NCBI GenBank assembly: GCA_918262735.1
Contig: CAKJYJ010000009.1
Location: 28,655-92,654, forward strand
Direction of reading: 5' to 3'
Origin: Clostridiales bacterium
GTDB taxonomy: Bacteria > Bacillota > Clostridia > Christensenellales > UBA1242
Length of the DNA stretch: 64,000 nt
The position numbers and the translations under genes were made by a program. Positions 28,812-38,482 of this stretch are shown here, in pieces. The notes beneath the pieces are model-generated. The model saw only the letters and a program-made list of their open reading frames with translations. It was not told where the DNA came from and did not search any database. Position 1 is the stretch's first letter. Each line of letters opens with the position of its first letter.

Positions 28812-29747
28812 TTATATTTTATACTTTACTTTTTTTATGCTATCGGCCTGCTCTAATTTTCTTGTTTTAACTATGTTTTCTGGCGAAATATAATAGTCCA
28901 TTCCCTGACTTTCAAAGAATAAAACCTGACCAAATACAGCATTAATTAATGCCATAAGTGGAAAAACAACAACAATTGAATAAAGACCAAATATTAAAAA
29001 CAACGCATACATACAAATTGTTACAACAGAAAAACTTGAAAGGGTTGATGTAAAGTTTCTAGAAACTGATTTAATACCCTTTTTGAACGAACAAGCCGCA
29101 CCTTTATTAAAGGCAACAATGCTTGGAGCCCAACCACTAATGGCTGTCATGTTGAGTGCCACAAAGAATGTCAAGTAAATAAACATTAAAATTGGTAAAA
29201 CAATTTGCATTTCTATACTAATTCGTGAAAGACTTAAAAGCCCATAAAATCCAGCAGTAAAGAGTGCCCAGAAAGGAACCTCAATAACAACTTTTAAAAG
29301 CGAATACGAACTTGATTTTCCCAAATTATCAACAAAATTAACAGTAAATGAATTTTTGTTCAAACTGGTCATATAACTATACATACTTTCGCTTGCTGGA
29401 ACATCACTTAAAAGTAAAAGATATGGTGTAACAAGTAATAAAACAAAAATTGTGTATATAAAGCCAAAAGTGTTGCTTGTTGCAAACTCAGAGACAGCCA
29501 TACCAACAGAGTTGAATGTTGTATATATTCTTTCCAAAATTACCGAAACACCCTGAAAAATTGCACAATTAAACAACTCGGAAAGGTTGTTATAAAATGA
29601 TGCGTTTGTAAGATATGTGTGAATTTGCCCAATAAGTGGTAACAATAACAGTAAAATTATTCCTATTGCAATCACTTTATATACTAGTATCTTCCAAAAA
29701 AGATTAAAGTTAGCTATGGATAATTTAATAGAATTATTAAGTTTCAT
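28812..29747 (-). CDS. Hypothetical multi-pass membrane protein
   Basis: 311 aa with several hydrophobic segments. Confidence 0.65.
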   Translation of the reverse strand: MKLNNSIKLSIANFNLFWKILVYKVIAIGIILLLLLPLIGQIHTYLTNASFYNNLSELFNCAIFQGVSVILERIYTTFNSVGMAVSEFATSNTFGFIYTIFVLLLVTPYLLLLSDVPASESMYSYMTSLNKNSFTVNFVDNLGKSSSYSLLKVVIEVPFWALFTAGFYGLLSLSRISIEMQIVLPILMFIYLTFFVALNMTAISGWAPSIVAFNKGAACSFKKGIKSVSRNFTSTLSSFSVVTICMYALFLIFGLYSIVVVFPLMALINAVFGQVLFFESQGMDYYISPENIVKTRKLEQADSIKKVKYKI

Positions 29748-29938
29748 AATATGCCCTTTATGTTATTATACTATAAAATGCAATATATTTCAAATGATTT
29801 ATAGATATGTAAAAAAATAATTATGCAACAAAACCCATGTAACACAGTGAAAACAACGCGTTCCAAAATAAAAGCAGACAACTTGACTTTTATCAATAAA
29901 CCAAATTGCCTGCAAAACAATAAATAATAAATTAACGA

Positions 29939-30139
29939 TTAATCATTTTCTGACACAACTTTACCAGAATAAATTTCATCTGCCGCAGCAGCAATACATT
30001 TTTTATTAAGATAGTTTGGGTCATTTTCAATATGACGTTTTTCTAATTCTTTTGCTCGCTTTGCCATTAAGCAAGACAATTCATATTTATTATTGTGTGT
30101 TTTTTCTGCAAGTTTATCAATTGGTGGTTGATTCATCAT
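29939..30139 (-). CDS. rpoZ: DNA-directed RNA polymerase omega subunit
   Basis: QPPIDKLAEKTHNNKYELSCLMAKRAKELEKR...CIAAAADEIYSGKV; typical size. Confidence 0.85.
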   Translation of the reverse strand: MMNQPPIDKLAEKTHNNKYELSCLMAKRAKELEKRHIENDPNYLNKKCIAAAADEIYSGKVVSEND

Positions 30140-30211
30140 AAATAAAGTACCTCACTAAAATAAATTTACCCCGACATTATATCACAAAAAAATGCAAATG
30201 TACATAGATTT

Positions 30212-32158
30212 TTAAGATTTTTTTATCATATCTTCAAATTCCTGTTCTGATATTATTTTAACCCCAAGACTGATTGCTTTGTTTAATTTGCTACCAGCAT
30301 TTTCTCCAGCAAGAACAAAGTTTGTGTTCTTTGAAACACTTGTGGATGTTTGTCCACCATTTTGCTCAATTAGTTCGGTTGCCTCTAGGCGTGAATAATT
30401 TGTTAACGTTCCAGTCAAAACAAAAGTTTGACCATTAAAAATTCCGCCTAACGTTTTTCTAGTTTCAGATAGTTCAACCCCCGCATCAAGCAAATCTTTT
30501 ATCATTTTTTTATTATATTCATCATTAAAAAACTCAACAATACTACCAGCAACAATATCGCCAACATCTCGAATGGACGCAAGCTCTTCATTAGACGCCC
30601 TCATGAGTGCATCTAAAGAACCAAAATATTTAGCCAAATCTTTAGCCGTTTTTTCTCCAACACCATTAATACCTAATGCAAAAATAAAGTTAGATAAATT
30701 TGCTTTTTTTGATTTTTGTATAGAATTTATAACATTTTCTGCCTTTTTTTGCTTAAACTTATCTAATTTTAATAAATCTTCCACTGATAACGCATACAGC
30801 TCGCTTGGCTCAGTTATATTTAAATAGCCATAAAATTGCTCACATGTTTGTTCGCTTAAACCCTCAATATCCATTGCGTTTCTACAAACAAAATGTGTCA
30901 ACCTATCAACAACCTGCTCACGGCACCCACTTCTATTTGGGCAAAATATTAATGCACCCTTTTCGATTAACTTTTCGCCACAACATGGACATATTGTTGG
31001 TTTTTCAATAACCCTGCTGTTTGGTAAAAGCTCAGCAAGCCCCAATATCTCAGGAATAACTTCATTACTTCTTCTAACAAAAACCCTTGAGTTAATCTGG
31101 ACTTGTTTCCTTAAAATGTCCCCATAGTTATTGAGTGTTGCCCTCTTTACAGTGGCACCAGCCAGTTCAACCGGTTCAATCTCTGCAATTGGTGTTAATT
31201 TACCAGTTCTTCCAACTTGCCACACAACATCCTTCAATATGGTTGAAACTTCTTGTGCTTCAAATTTATATGCCATTGCCCATTTAGGAAATTTGGCAGT
31301 ATATCCAAATTCATCACGTTTTTCAATTTCGTTTAATTTAATTACCATTCCGTCAATCAAAAACCCAAGTTTTGTTTTTACTTTATCAATTTTTGATATT
31401 TCGGCACATATCTCATCTGCCGTTGAAAGCAGTTTTTGATATGGTTCAGATAAAAACATATTATCCTTTATAAACTTATTCATTTCCATCTGCGTTTTGA
31501 ATTTTATGTTTTCGGCATATAAAACATTGTAGCAGAAGAAATCTAAATTACGCTTAGCAGTTTCTTTTGGGTCTAAATTTCTAATTGCCCCACTAACCGC
31601 ATTTCTTGCATTTTTTAATGGTTCATTAGTTGATTTGTTATATATTTCCAAATTTTTATCGGTTATCATGCCCTCACCAGATACCAACAGTTCTCCTTTA
31701 AAAGGAATTTCAAGAGGAACACTTTTAATCGTCCTTACCTGCTCGGTCACATCCTCACCAACAATACCATTTCCTCTAGTGGTTGCAGACTCATATTTAC
31801 CATTTTTATATGAAATAACAATAGTAAGTCCATCATACTTATATCCAAGAGTAAATGTGCTTTGTGGCTCAATTTTCTTAATATCATAAATAAAAGTATT
31901 AATTTCATCAAATGACCTGCATTTATCTAAACTATACATGCGAATTTTGTGAGTTCGTTTGGTAAAACCATCCAAAACGTCACCACCAACTCTTTTTGTT
32001 GGTGAATTGTCCAAAACAATGCCTGTTTGTTTTTCTAATATGAGCAGTTCGTCATATAGTTTATCAAAATCAGCATCAGAAATTGTTGGATTATCTAAAA
32101 CATAATAATTGTATGAATGTTTATTTAACTCATCAACCAACCATTTCATTCTATCCAT
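30212..32158 (-). CDS. ligA: NAD-dependent DNA ligase
   Basis: YYVLDNPTISDADFDKLYDEL...KYDGLTI...GRTGKLTPIAEIEPVELAGATVKRATLNN...zinc finger CPCCGEKL, HhH and BRCT domains. Confidence 0.97.
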   Translation of the reverse strand: MDRMKWLVDELNKHSYNYYVLDNPTISDADFDKLYDELLILEKQTGIVLDNSPTKRVGGDVLDGFTKRTHKIRMYSLDKCRSFDEINTFIYDIKKIEPQSTFTLGYKYDGLTIVISYKNGKYESATTRGNGIVGEDVTEQVRTIKSVPLEIPFKGELLVSGEGMITDKNLEIYNKSTNEPLKNARNAVSGAIRNLDPKETAKRNLDFFCYNVLYAENIKFKTQMEMNKFIKDNMFLSEPYQKLLSTADEICAEISKIDKVKTKLGFLIDGMVIKLNEIEKRDEFGYTAKFPKWAMAYKFEAQEVSTILKDVVWQVGRTGKLTPIAEIEPVELAGATVKRATLNNYGDILRKQVQINSRVFVRRSNEVIPEILGLAELLPNSRVIEKPTICPCCGEKLIEKGALIFCPNRSGCREQVVDRLTHFVCRNAMDIEGLSEQTCEQFYGYLNITEPSELYALSVEDLLKLDKFKQKKAENVINSIQKSKKANLSNFIFALGINGVGEKTAKDLAKYFGSLDALMRASNEELASIRDVGDIVAGSIVEFFNDEYNKKMIKDLLDAGVELSETRKTLGGIFNGQTFVLTGTLTNYSRLEATELIEQNGGQTSTSVSKNTNFVLAGENAGSKLNKAISLGVKIISEQEFEDMIKKS

Positions 32159-32248
32159 AAATACTCTCCATTACTTTTTTTTGTTTTATTATTAATTACT
32201 TATATTTATCTAAATCAATATCAAATAGCGTTTTTATGCTATATTTGT

Positions 32249-34498
32249 TTATTTTTTTATAATTTTTAATGGTGCAATCTCTAACATCAAAGTTTTTTTG
32301 CCCAAACTACCGAAGTCAATATCTGCAGTTTTTCCGCCATCGTTTATTGAAATTATTGTCCCAACGCCAAATTTTGGATGACCAACAATTTGTCCTTCTT
32401 TATATTTACTTATATCAATATTGTTTTTAACTTGTGAGTAATCTGTAACATAATTTATACTTTGTGGCTTTGGAATATACGCTGAAACATTTGTTTTTGT
32501 GTTATAGCCAGCACTATCGGAATATGAATATTTGTTCATATATTCCGATTTGCCATCATAGCCGTATTGCCCACCCATTTTATTACGCAAACCATCATAT
32601 TCTTGATCTAGGTTTGCCTCTTCAACAAACTGGCTTACTTTTTCATAATTCCTTTTACCATACACAAATCTAGTTTGACATGATGAAATGTATAATTTTT
32701 CTCCAGCTCTTGTGAATGCAACATATGCAAGACGCCTCTCTTCTTGCAGGTCTCGATTATTATCCTTACATCTTGATAGTGGAAAAATACCATCTTCCAT
32801 ACCAACAACAAAAACAACCTTAAACTCCAACCCTTTAACCGAGTGGACCGTTGCAACCGTAACATTGTTTGAATTGTCCATTGTGTCGATGTCTGATTGC
32901 AGTGTTACACTTTCTAAATAATCCAAAAGCGTTGCTTCTGGGTTGTTTTTAACAAACCCACTTATTGAATTTGTAAGTTGGTCTATATTCATAAGTTTAT
33001 CCACATCTTCATCATTTTTTTCTTTGTAGACATCTTTAATTTTATATTTTTCAATAACACTAGCTGCAAAATCGTAAAGGGACAAATTTCCATATTCTTG
33101 CAATAATTCTTTATAAATATCGCCAAAATCCTTTAATTTATTGATTAAAACCTTAGAATTTGTGTATTTTTCGATATCTAATATTACTTCCAGCATGCTA
33201 ACATCGTTATCACTTGCAATTTCTTTAAGTGCTGTTATTGCAGAATCACCAACCCCACGCTTTGGAAAGTTAATTATCCTAAGAAGCGAAACCTCATCTT
33301 TAGGATTAATAAAAATTCTTAGGTATGAAAGAATGTTCTTTATCTCGGTTCTTTCAAAAAACTTAAAACCACCATAAATTTTATATGGAATATTATACGA
33401 TAATAACTTTTCCTCAAATTGCATGGTTAGTGCGTTTAATCTGACCAATATCGCAATGTCAGAATAGTTATATTTGCCCAAACTTACAAGCCTATATATT
33501 GTTCCGGCAACACCCTCAGCCTCTTCTTGCTCATCGTAATACTTTTTATATGCAACTTTTTCGTCGCTTTCTTTGTTGGTCCATAATTTTTTGTCAAACC
33601 TTTCATCGTTATTCTTTATTAATGTATTTGCAGAATTCAATATATCCTTTGTGCATCTATAGTTTTGTTGAAGCTTAAAAACTTGTGCATTTGGATAATC
33701 TTTTGAAATATTGAATATGTTAGTAAAATCCGCACCTCGCCAAGAATAAATAGACTGGTCCTCATCACCAACAACAAAAAGATTATTATAAAACGACGAC
33801 AACATTTTGGTTAGGTCGTATTGTATTTTATTTGTATCTTGAAACTCGTCAACAAGAACATATATAAACCTTCTTGAATAAAAGTCCAAAATATCTGGAC
33901 ATTTAACAAAAAGTTCGTATGTTTTAGATAAAAGGTCGTCAAAATCCAAAGCATTATTTTTTTCTAAATTTGATTGATATTCTCTAAAAACTTTAATAAT
34001 TTCATCAATATTTCGAACATTTGCATATTCATTTTCATACTGACTTATCGTCATGTTTTTATTTTTACAATTTGAAATGTGATATGCAAAATCTTTGTAG
34101 TCATCTTCAATACCATATTCTTTCAAAATCTGTTTTAATAACTTTTCAGAATCTGTATCTGAATAAATGGTAAAATATCGGTCGTAACTTTCACCAAGTC
34201 TGTCGATATCTTTTCTAAGTATTTTAACGCACATACTATGAAATGTCGAAATCCAAACCCTATCGCCACCATCAACAAGCGCTTGCACCCTTGTTTTCAT
34301 TTCATTTGCCGCTTTGTTTGTGAATGTTATTGCAAGAATATTATAAGGGTTAATTTTTAGTTCCTCAATCAAGTAGGCAATTCTGTGTGTCAGTAATCTT
34401 GTTTTACCAGTTCCAGCACCAGCAGTAACCAAAACCGCCCCATCAATTGCAAGGAGAGCTTGCTTTTGCTCGTCATTCAATTCGTCTAAAATCTTCAT
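32249..34498 (-). CDS. pcrA: UvrD/PcrA-type DNA helicase
   Basis: LNDEQKQALLAIDGAVLVTAGAGTGKTRLLTHRIAYLI...TFTNKAANEMKTR...VDEFQDTNKIQYDL...GDEDQSIYSWRGAD...VATVHSVKGLEFKVVFVVGMEDGIFP. Confidence 0.95.
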   Translation of the reverse strand: MKILDELNDEQKQALLAIDGAVLVTAGAGTGKTRLLTHRIAYLIEELKINPYNILAITFTNKAANEMKTRVQALVDGGDRVWISTFHSMCVKILRKDIDRLGESYDRYFTIYSDTDSEKLLKQILKEYGIEDDYKDFAYHISNCKNKNMTISQYENEYANVRNIDEIIKVFREYQSNLEKNNALDFDDLLSKTYELFVKCPDILDFYSRRFIYVLVDEFQDTNKIQYDLTKMLSSFYNNLFVVGDEDQSIYSWRGADFTNIFNISKDYPNAQVFKLQQNYRCTKDILNSANTLIKNNDERFDKKLWTNKESDEKVAYKKYYDEQEEAEGVAGTIYRLVSLGKYNYSDIAILVRLNALTMQFEEKLLSYNIPYKIYGGFKFFERTEIKNILSYLRIFINPKDEVSLLRIINFPKRGVGDSAITALKEIASDNDVSMLEVILDIEKYTNSKVLINKLKDFGDIYKELLQEYGNLSLYDFAASVIEKYKIKDVYKEKNDEDVDKLMNIDQLTNSISGFVKNNPEATLLDYLESVTLQSDIDTMDNSNNVTVATVHSVKGLEFKVVFVVGMEDGIFPLSRCKDNNRDLQEERRLAYVAFTRAGEKLYISSCQTRFVYGKRNYEKVSQFVEEANLDQEYDGLRNKMGGQYGYDGKSEYMNKYSYSDSAGYNTKTNVSAYIPKPQSINYVTDYSQVKNNIDISKYKEGQIVGHPKFGVGTIISINDGGKTADIDFGSLGKKTLMLEIAPLKIIKK

Positions 34499-34554
34499 GT
34501 GTATATTTTATCATAACTAGGATTTTGTTTCAACAAAATATCAAAATTAACTAG

Positions 34555-35886
34555 TTATCTTACAACCTTTATAGATACAGTTTTTGTTGTTTTTTCATCA
34601 ACTTTAACATGTTTAGATATTTCAATACCAGCCACAACATAAACCTCATTGCCACTTGCTAAAACTGGCAAGCAATCCCTTTCTCTTTGTGGTATTTTTT
34701 TATCAATTAAAAAACTTTTCAGTTTTTTTGTTCCACCACCAAATTTGGTAAAAATATCGCCATCACGTCTAAACCTCCAATATGCATCTTTTGGAACTTT
34801 TTTTGCATCAATCACCAAGGCATCTTGCACTTTGGTGTTTGGAGTCGTTTTCTTAACAATCACCTTACCAAAATTTGGGACTAAAAACCCCCCACATTTG
34901 AACTCGGCATAAAATGGTTGCATCTCTTTCTTTTTATTCGTTATTGTAATGTATTCATACTCTTTATACACACTAACAGACATTGGTAAATCTAATTTTT
35001 TACCATTCTTGCTATTTTGTGCCAGTTTTTTAATACTATCTATATGTTTTCTCTCAATGTCGTAAAAAACACCAATTTGGTTCAACGCCTTAAAAATAAT
35101 TCTGTTTATAACAGCATTATCATATGAAAAATAAGTTGTTGGTATTTTTGCCGTGTTACCATCAACAATTAAAGCATCATCATTTAAGTTCTTTTCAATA
35201 AAATCATTATCTTCACTCGCCATTTTGCTAAAATTAATTAAAGTGTTAATAATGTTTGGCCATCTCTCTTGTAATTTTGGTATAACTTCATTTCTAATAA
35301 AATTTCTAGAGTATGTATTTTCGTTATTTGTTTCGTCCTCAACAAATTCTAACCCATTTTTCTCTAAATACTCATACACCTCATCTTTAGTTGTGTTTAG
35401 AAGCGGTCTTATATAATTACTATTTTTTGTATATTCCATTCCTCGAACACCATTTAATCCGGAGCCTCTAAACAAATGAAGAAGTATGGTTTCTGCCTGA
35501 TCAAAAGCATGGTGAGCAATGGCAATTTTATTTGCAACACCTTTTTGAATTAACGCATCAAAAATCCCATATCTTGCCATGCGACCTGCGGTTTCAAGCG
35601 ACACGGCCTTTGTTCTTGCAAGCTTTGGGACATCAACGGTAAACGAATAAAATCTTACACCATTCTTTTTACAAAAAGCACTAACAAAATTTTCGTCTCT
35701 CTTTGCATTATCCCTAATTGAATGATTAACATGAATTGCAATCACTTGAATATCCAATTCTTCTTCCAGATTTTTTAATATGTGTAATAAAGCAATGGAG
35801 TCTGAGCCACCACTGCATGCAACCGCAACAACATCTCCCGCTTTAAGCAAATTTTGTTCTTTAATTAACTGTAATACTTTTTCCAT
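34555..35886 (-). CDS. tilS: tRNA(Ile)-lysidine synthetase
   Basis: VAVACSGGSDSIALLHIL...HVNHSIRDNAKRDENFV...GRMARYGIFDALI...IAHHAFDQAETILLHLFRGSGLNGVRGM. Confidence 0.95.
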   Translation of the reverse strand: MEKVLQLIKEQNLLKAGDVVAVACSGGSDSIALLHILKNLEEELDIQVIAIHVNHSIRDNAKRDENFVSAFCKKNGVRFYSFTVDVPKLARTKAVSLETAGRMARYGIFDALIQKGVANKIAIAHHAFDQAETILLHLFRGSGLNGVRGMEYTKNSNYIRPLLNTTKDEVYEYLEKNGLEFVEDETNNENTYSRNFIRNEVIPKLQERWPNIINTLINFSKMASEDNDFIEKNLNDDALIVDGNTAKIPTTYFSYDNAVINRIIFKALNQIGVFYDIERKHIDSIKKLAQNSKNGKKLDLPMSVSVYKEYEYITITNKKKEMQPFYAEFKCGGFLVPNFGKVIVKKTTPNTKVQDALVIDAKKVPKDAYWRFRRDGDIFTKFGGGTKKLKSFLIDKKIPQRERDCLPVLASGNEVYVVAGIEISKHVKVDEKTTKTVSIKVVR

Positions 35887-36071
35887 ATTTTTCCTCAATT
35901 GTTATACTTAATCTCAATTATACAATTATAAAACATAAAATTCAATATAATAACAAAATTTTTTATACGACTTTTGTCGAATAATATAGTTCGTTTCAAA
36001 TAGCTTTTATTAAAGCATATTGACAAATTGTATTTTAGTGATATACTAAATTTGAATTAAAGAGAGGTATT

Positions 36072-36500
36072 ATGAGTTTATCATTAGCAGACAAAACAAA
36101 AATAAAAAAAGAAGCAAATATGCATTGTAATGAATTGTTAAAAAAAATCTGTTATTACATACGAATTTATAACAAAAGAGAACTTCCCGTAACGATTGAA
36201 AGATTAAACACCCTATATAACAACATGGAAAAGTTATCTGACGATGAATTGTGTACTCACACGCTTGCAACTGAAGACGGCAATAACTATAAACTTTTAA
36301 TAACTCCATTTGTTGCTGGGGCAATGATTAAACTTGCAGAAGCACTAAATGTTGAGAGGTTGGATCTACAAATAGTGAATAATAATACAGATGTTTTTTA
36401 TAAAACATTCTATCCGCTTTTTTTGGATAAGGCACTAAAGGGCTATATATTCAAAAGGGATGTTAAAATTATTAAGGGCGGAAAATATAACCAACAATAA
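36072..36500 (+). CDS. Hypothetical protein
   Basis: 142-aa ORF with GAGAGG upstream and terminator near 36555-36592. Confidence 0.6.
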   Translation: MSLSLADKTKIKKEANMHCNELLKKICYYIRIYNKRELPVTIERLNTLYNNMEKLSDDELCTHTLATEDGNNYKLLITPFVAGAMIKLAEALNVERLDLQIVNNNTDVFYKTFYPLFLDKALKGYIFKRDVKIIKGGKYNQQ

Positions 36501-36655
36501 AAAAATATGAGCAAAAATAATAATTTTAGGTAACAATTTTGAACCTAGCAAGAAAAATGACCTTGTGAATATTCAAGTCATTTTTTTTATATTTTTTATT
36601 TTACATAAACACTTATTAATGATATAATAGAAGCAACCAACATAAGGATAATAAA

Positions 36656-37297
36656 ATGAGCCGTAAAAGATATTATTCAAAAAGATACCATTCAAAAAGA
36701 AGGTCATACTCTAGTAGTAGTGACATTGATTCCTCTGTAAAAATACTATTATTCATAATATTTCTGCCTATCGTTTTAATATGTTGGTTAATAAAACTTA
36801 TAGTAAAATTACATAAAAAGAACGACCCCGCCTCACAAGAAACTTATTGTCAAAATGAATCACCACAAAAATCTTATTATGGTGAAGGGGATGAAAACGA
36901 ATCCGAACAAACAACTTATCAACAAAAAGATAGTTTGATTACTGACTACGAAAGATATTTTTATAACATTCTTGAGGGGAACTTTGGCGATGAGTATAAA
37001 ATACAAACTCAAGTTAACCTTGCAAGCATTGTCAAAAAAGTTGATAATTCAAAATATCAAAATGAATTGTTTAGAAATATTGATTTTGGTATATTTGAAA
37101 AATCAACACTTAAACCATTGCTCTTGATAGAAATAAATGACTCTACCCATAAAAAAGGTAATCGCTACAAAAGAGATTTGAATGTTAGAAAGATTCCTGA
37201 AGAGTCTGGTATAAAACTTATAACCTTCTACAGCAGTTATTCAAACAAAAAATTTTATGTTATTGATAAGATAACAAAAGAACTTAACAACAAATAA
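36656..37297 (+). CDS. Membrane-anchored DUF2726 protein
   Basis: N-terminal transmembrane segment (ILLFIIFLPIVLICWLIKLIV) and DUF2726-like LLLIEINDSTHKKGNRYKRDLNVRKIPEESGIKLITF. Confidence 0.7.
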   Translation: MSRKRYYSKRYHSKRRSYSSSSDIDSSVKILLFIIFLPIVLICWLIKLIVKLHKKNDPASQETYCQNESPQKSYYGEGDENESEQTTYQQKDSLITDYERYFYNILEGNFGDEYKIQTQVNLASIVKKVDNSKYQNELFRNIDFGIFEKSTLKPLLLIEINDSTHKKGNRYKRDLNVRKIPEESGIKLITFYSSYSNKKFYVIDKITKELNNK

Positions 37298-37398
37298 AAA
37301 CGGTCAGCCTCTTATAGTTTTTTTGCAACTAATAAAAAAACACTATTTAATGTATAGTGTTCTTTTATTTTGCAAGTTTCAAAAGTTATTAACCTTGG

Positions 37399-38325
37399 CT
37401 ATTTTTGTAAGTCTTTATTAACTGGAGAGTATATTAACGTGGCTTCATCATCTTTGCGGCTTGGTATTAATGATATGTTATTTTCTCCAAGTATCTTTTT
37501 GAATTCACTAACCAATAGTTTACCTAATTTATCCTTTTTATGATACAAATAATTTATTTGCATTTTCCCGTTTGTTTTTAATAATTTTTCATATTTTTTT
37601 ATTATGCAAGAAAATGATTTAATCTTTCTAAAAACATCACGACTATCACAAACATAGAAAAACACATTTGATAATAATATAATATCGTATTTTTTTTCTG
37701 TACCAAATTTGTCAATATAATTAGTGATGTCGCTATTAACAAAACTCACAGCATAGTCATTTTTCTTTAACGCCCTTCTCAATTCTATATATATCTCTTC
37801 ATTTTCAAAATATGTGTCTGGCAAATAATCCGTATATTCTGCAAAAATAGCGTGGACAGAATTATTATCCATAAATATATTATCCCAGAAGAACTTACTA
37901 TCCTGTGGCAGATAACTTGATATTTTTTTATATACAGTGGCGGACAACAATTCTCTTTGCCAGTGTTCGTTTTCATGCTTACTAACACTAAAGTGCGATA
38001 TGGCACGAAATCTTTTGTAATCTAATGCTTTTATTGCGGCAACTTTATAATCATAAAAATACTTAACAAATGGATTAATATCAAAACAAGTTATGTTTTT
38101 TGCTCCGAACAATATTGCATATAATATTTGGTCACCCGAACTGCCAACTGTTAAAACATCTTTATTTTTGACACCCATGTTTTTATACATTGTGTATAAA
38201 TGTTCATTTGTCGCCGAATAAACTCGGTCAAAACTCTCTAAATAATCTGGAGAACTATCAGGCAGAAACTCGTTTAACGAATTCATATGTCTCATTAGTT
38301 TTTCAATTTTTTCATCAATTCTCAT
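37399..38325 (-). CDS. SAM-dependent methyltransferase-like protein (DUF3419-like)
   Basis: NKDVLTVGSSGDQILYAILFGAKNITCFDINPFVKYFYDYKVAAIKAL...KKYDIILLSNVFFYV. Confidence 0.65.
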   Translation of the reverse strand: MRIDEKIEKLMRHMNSLNEFLPDSSPDYLESFDRVYSATNEHLYTMYKNMGVKNKDVLTVGSSGDQILYAILFGAKNITCFDINPFVKYFYDYKVAAIKALDYKRFRAISHFSVSKHENEHWQRELLSATVYKKISSYLPQDSKFFWDNIFMDNNSVHAIFAEYTDYLPDTYFENEEIYIELRRALKKNDYAVSFVNSDITNYIDKFGTEKKYDIILLSNVFFYVCDSRDVFRKIKSFSCIIKKYEKLLKTNGKMQINYLYHKKDKLGKLLVSEFKKILGENNISLIPSRKDDEATLIYSPVNKDLQK

Positions 38326-38482
38326 GCTTTATGTTTTAACACAAATATACCAATTTGTCAATAAAGGGCTTTGCATTTTTAATACTAAAATATTTGATAT
38401 TTTTCTTTTGTTATTTAATGGCTAAAAATAAAACTAGGACAATTATTTTCCTAGTTCTATTTCTATTTATATCCGAGTATTA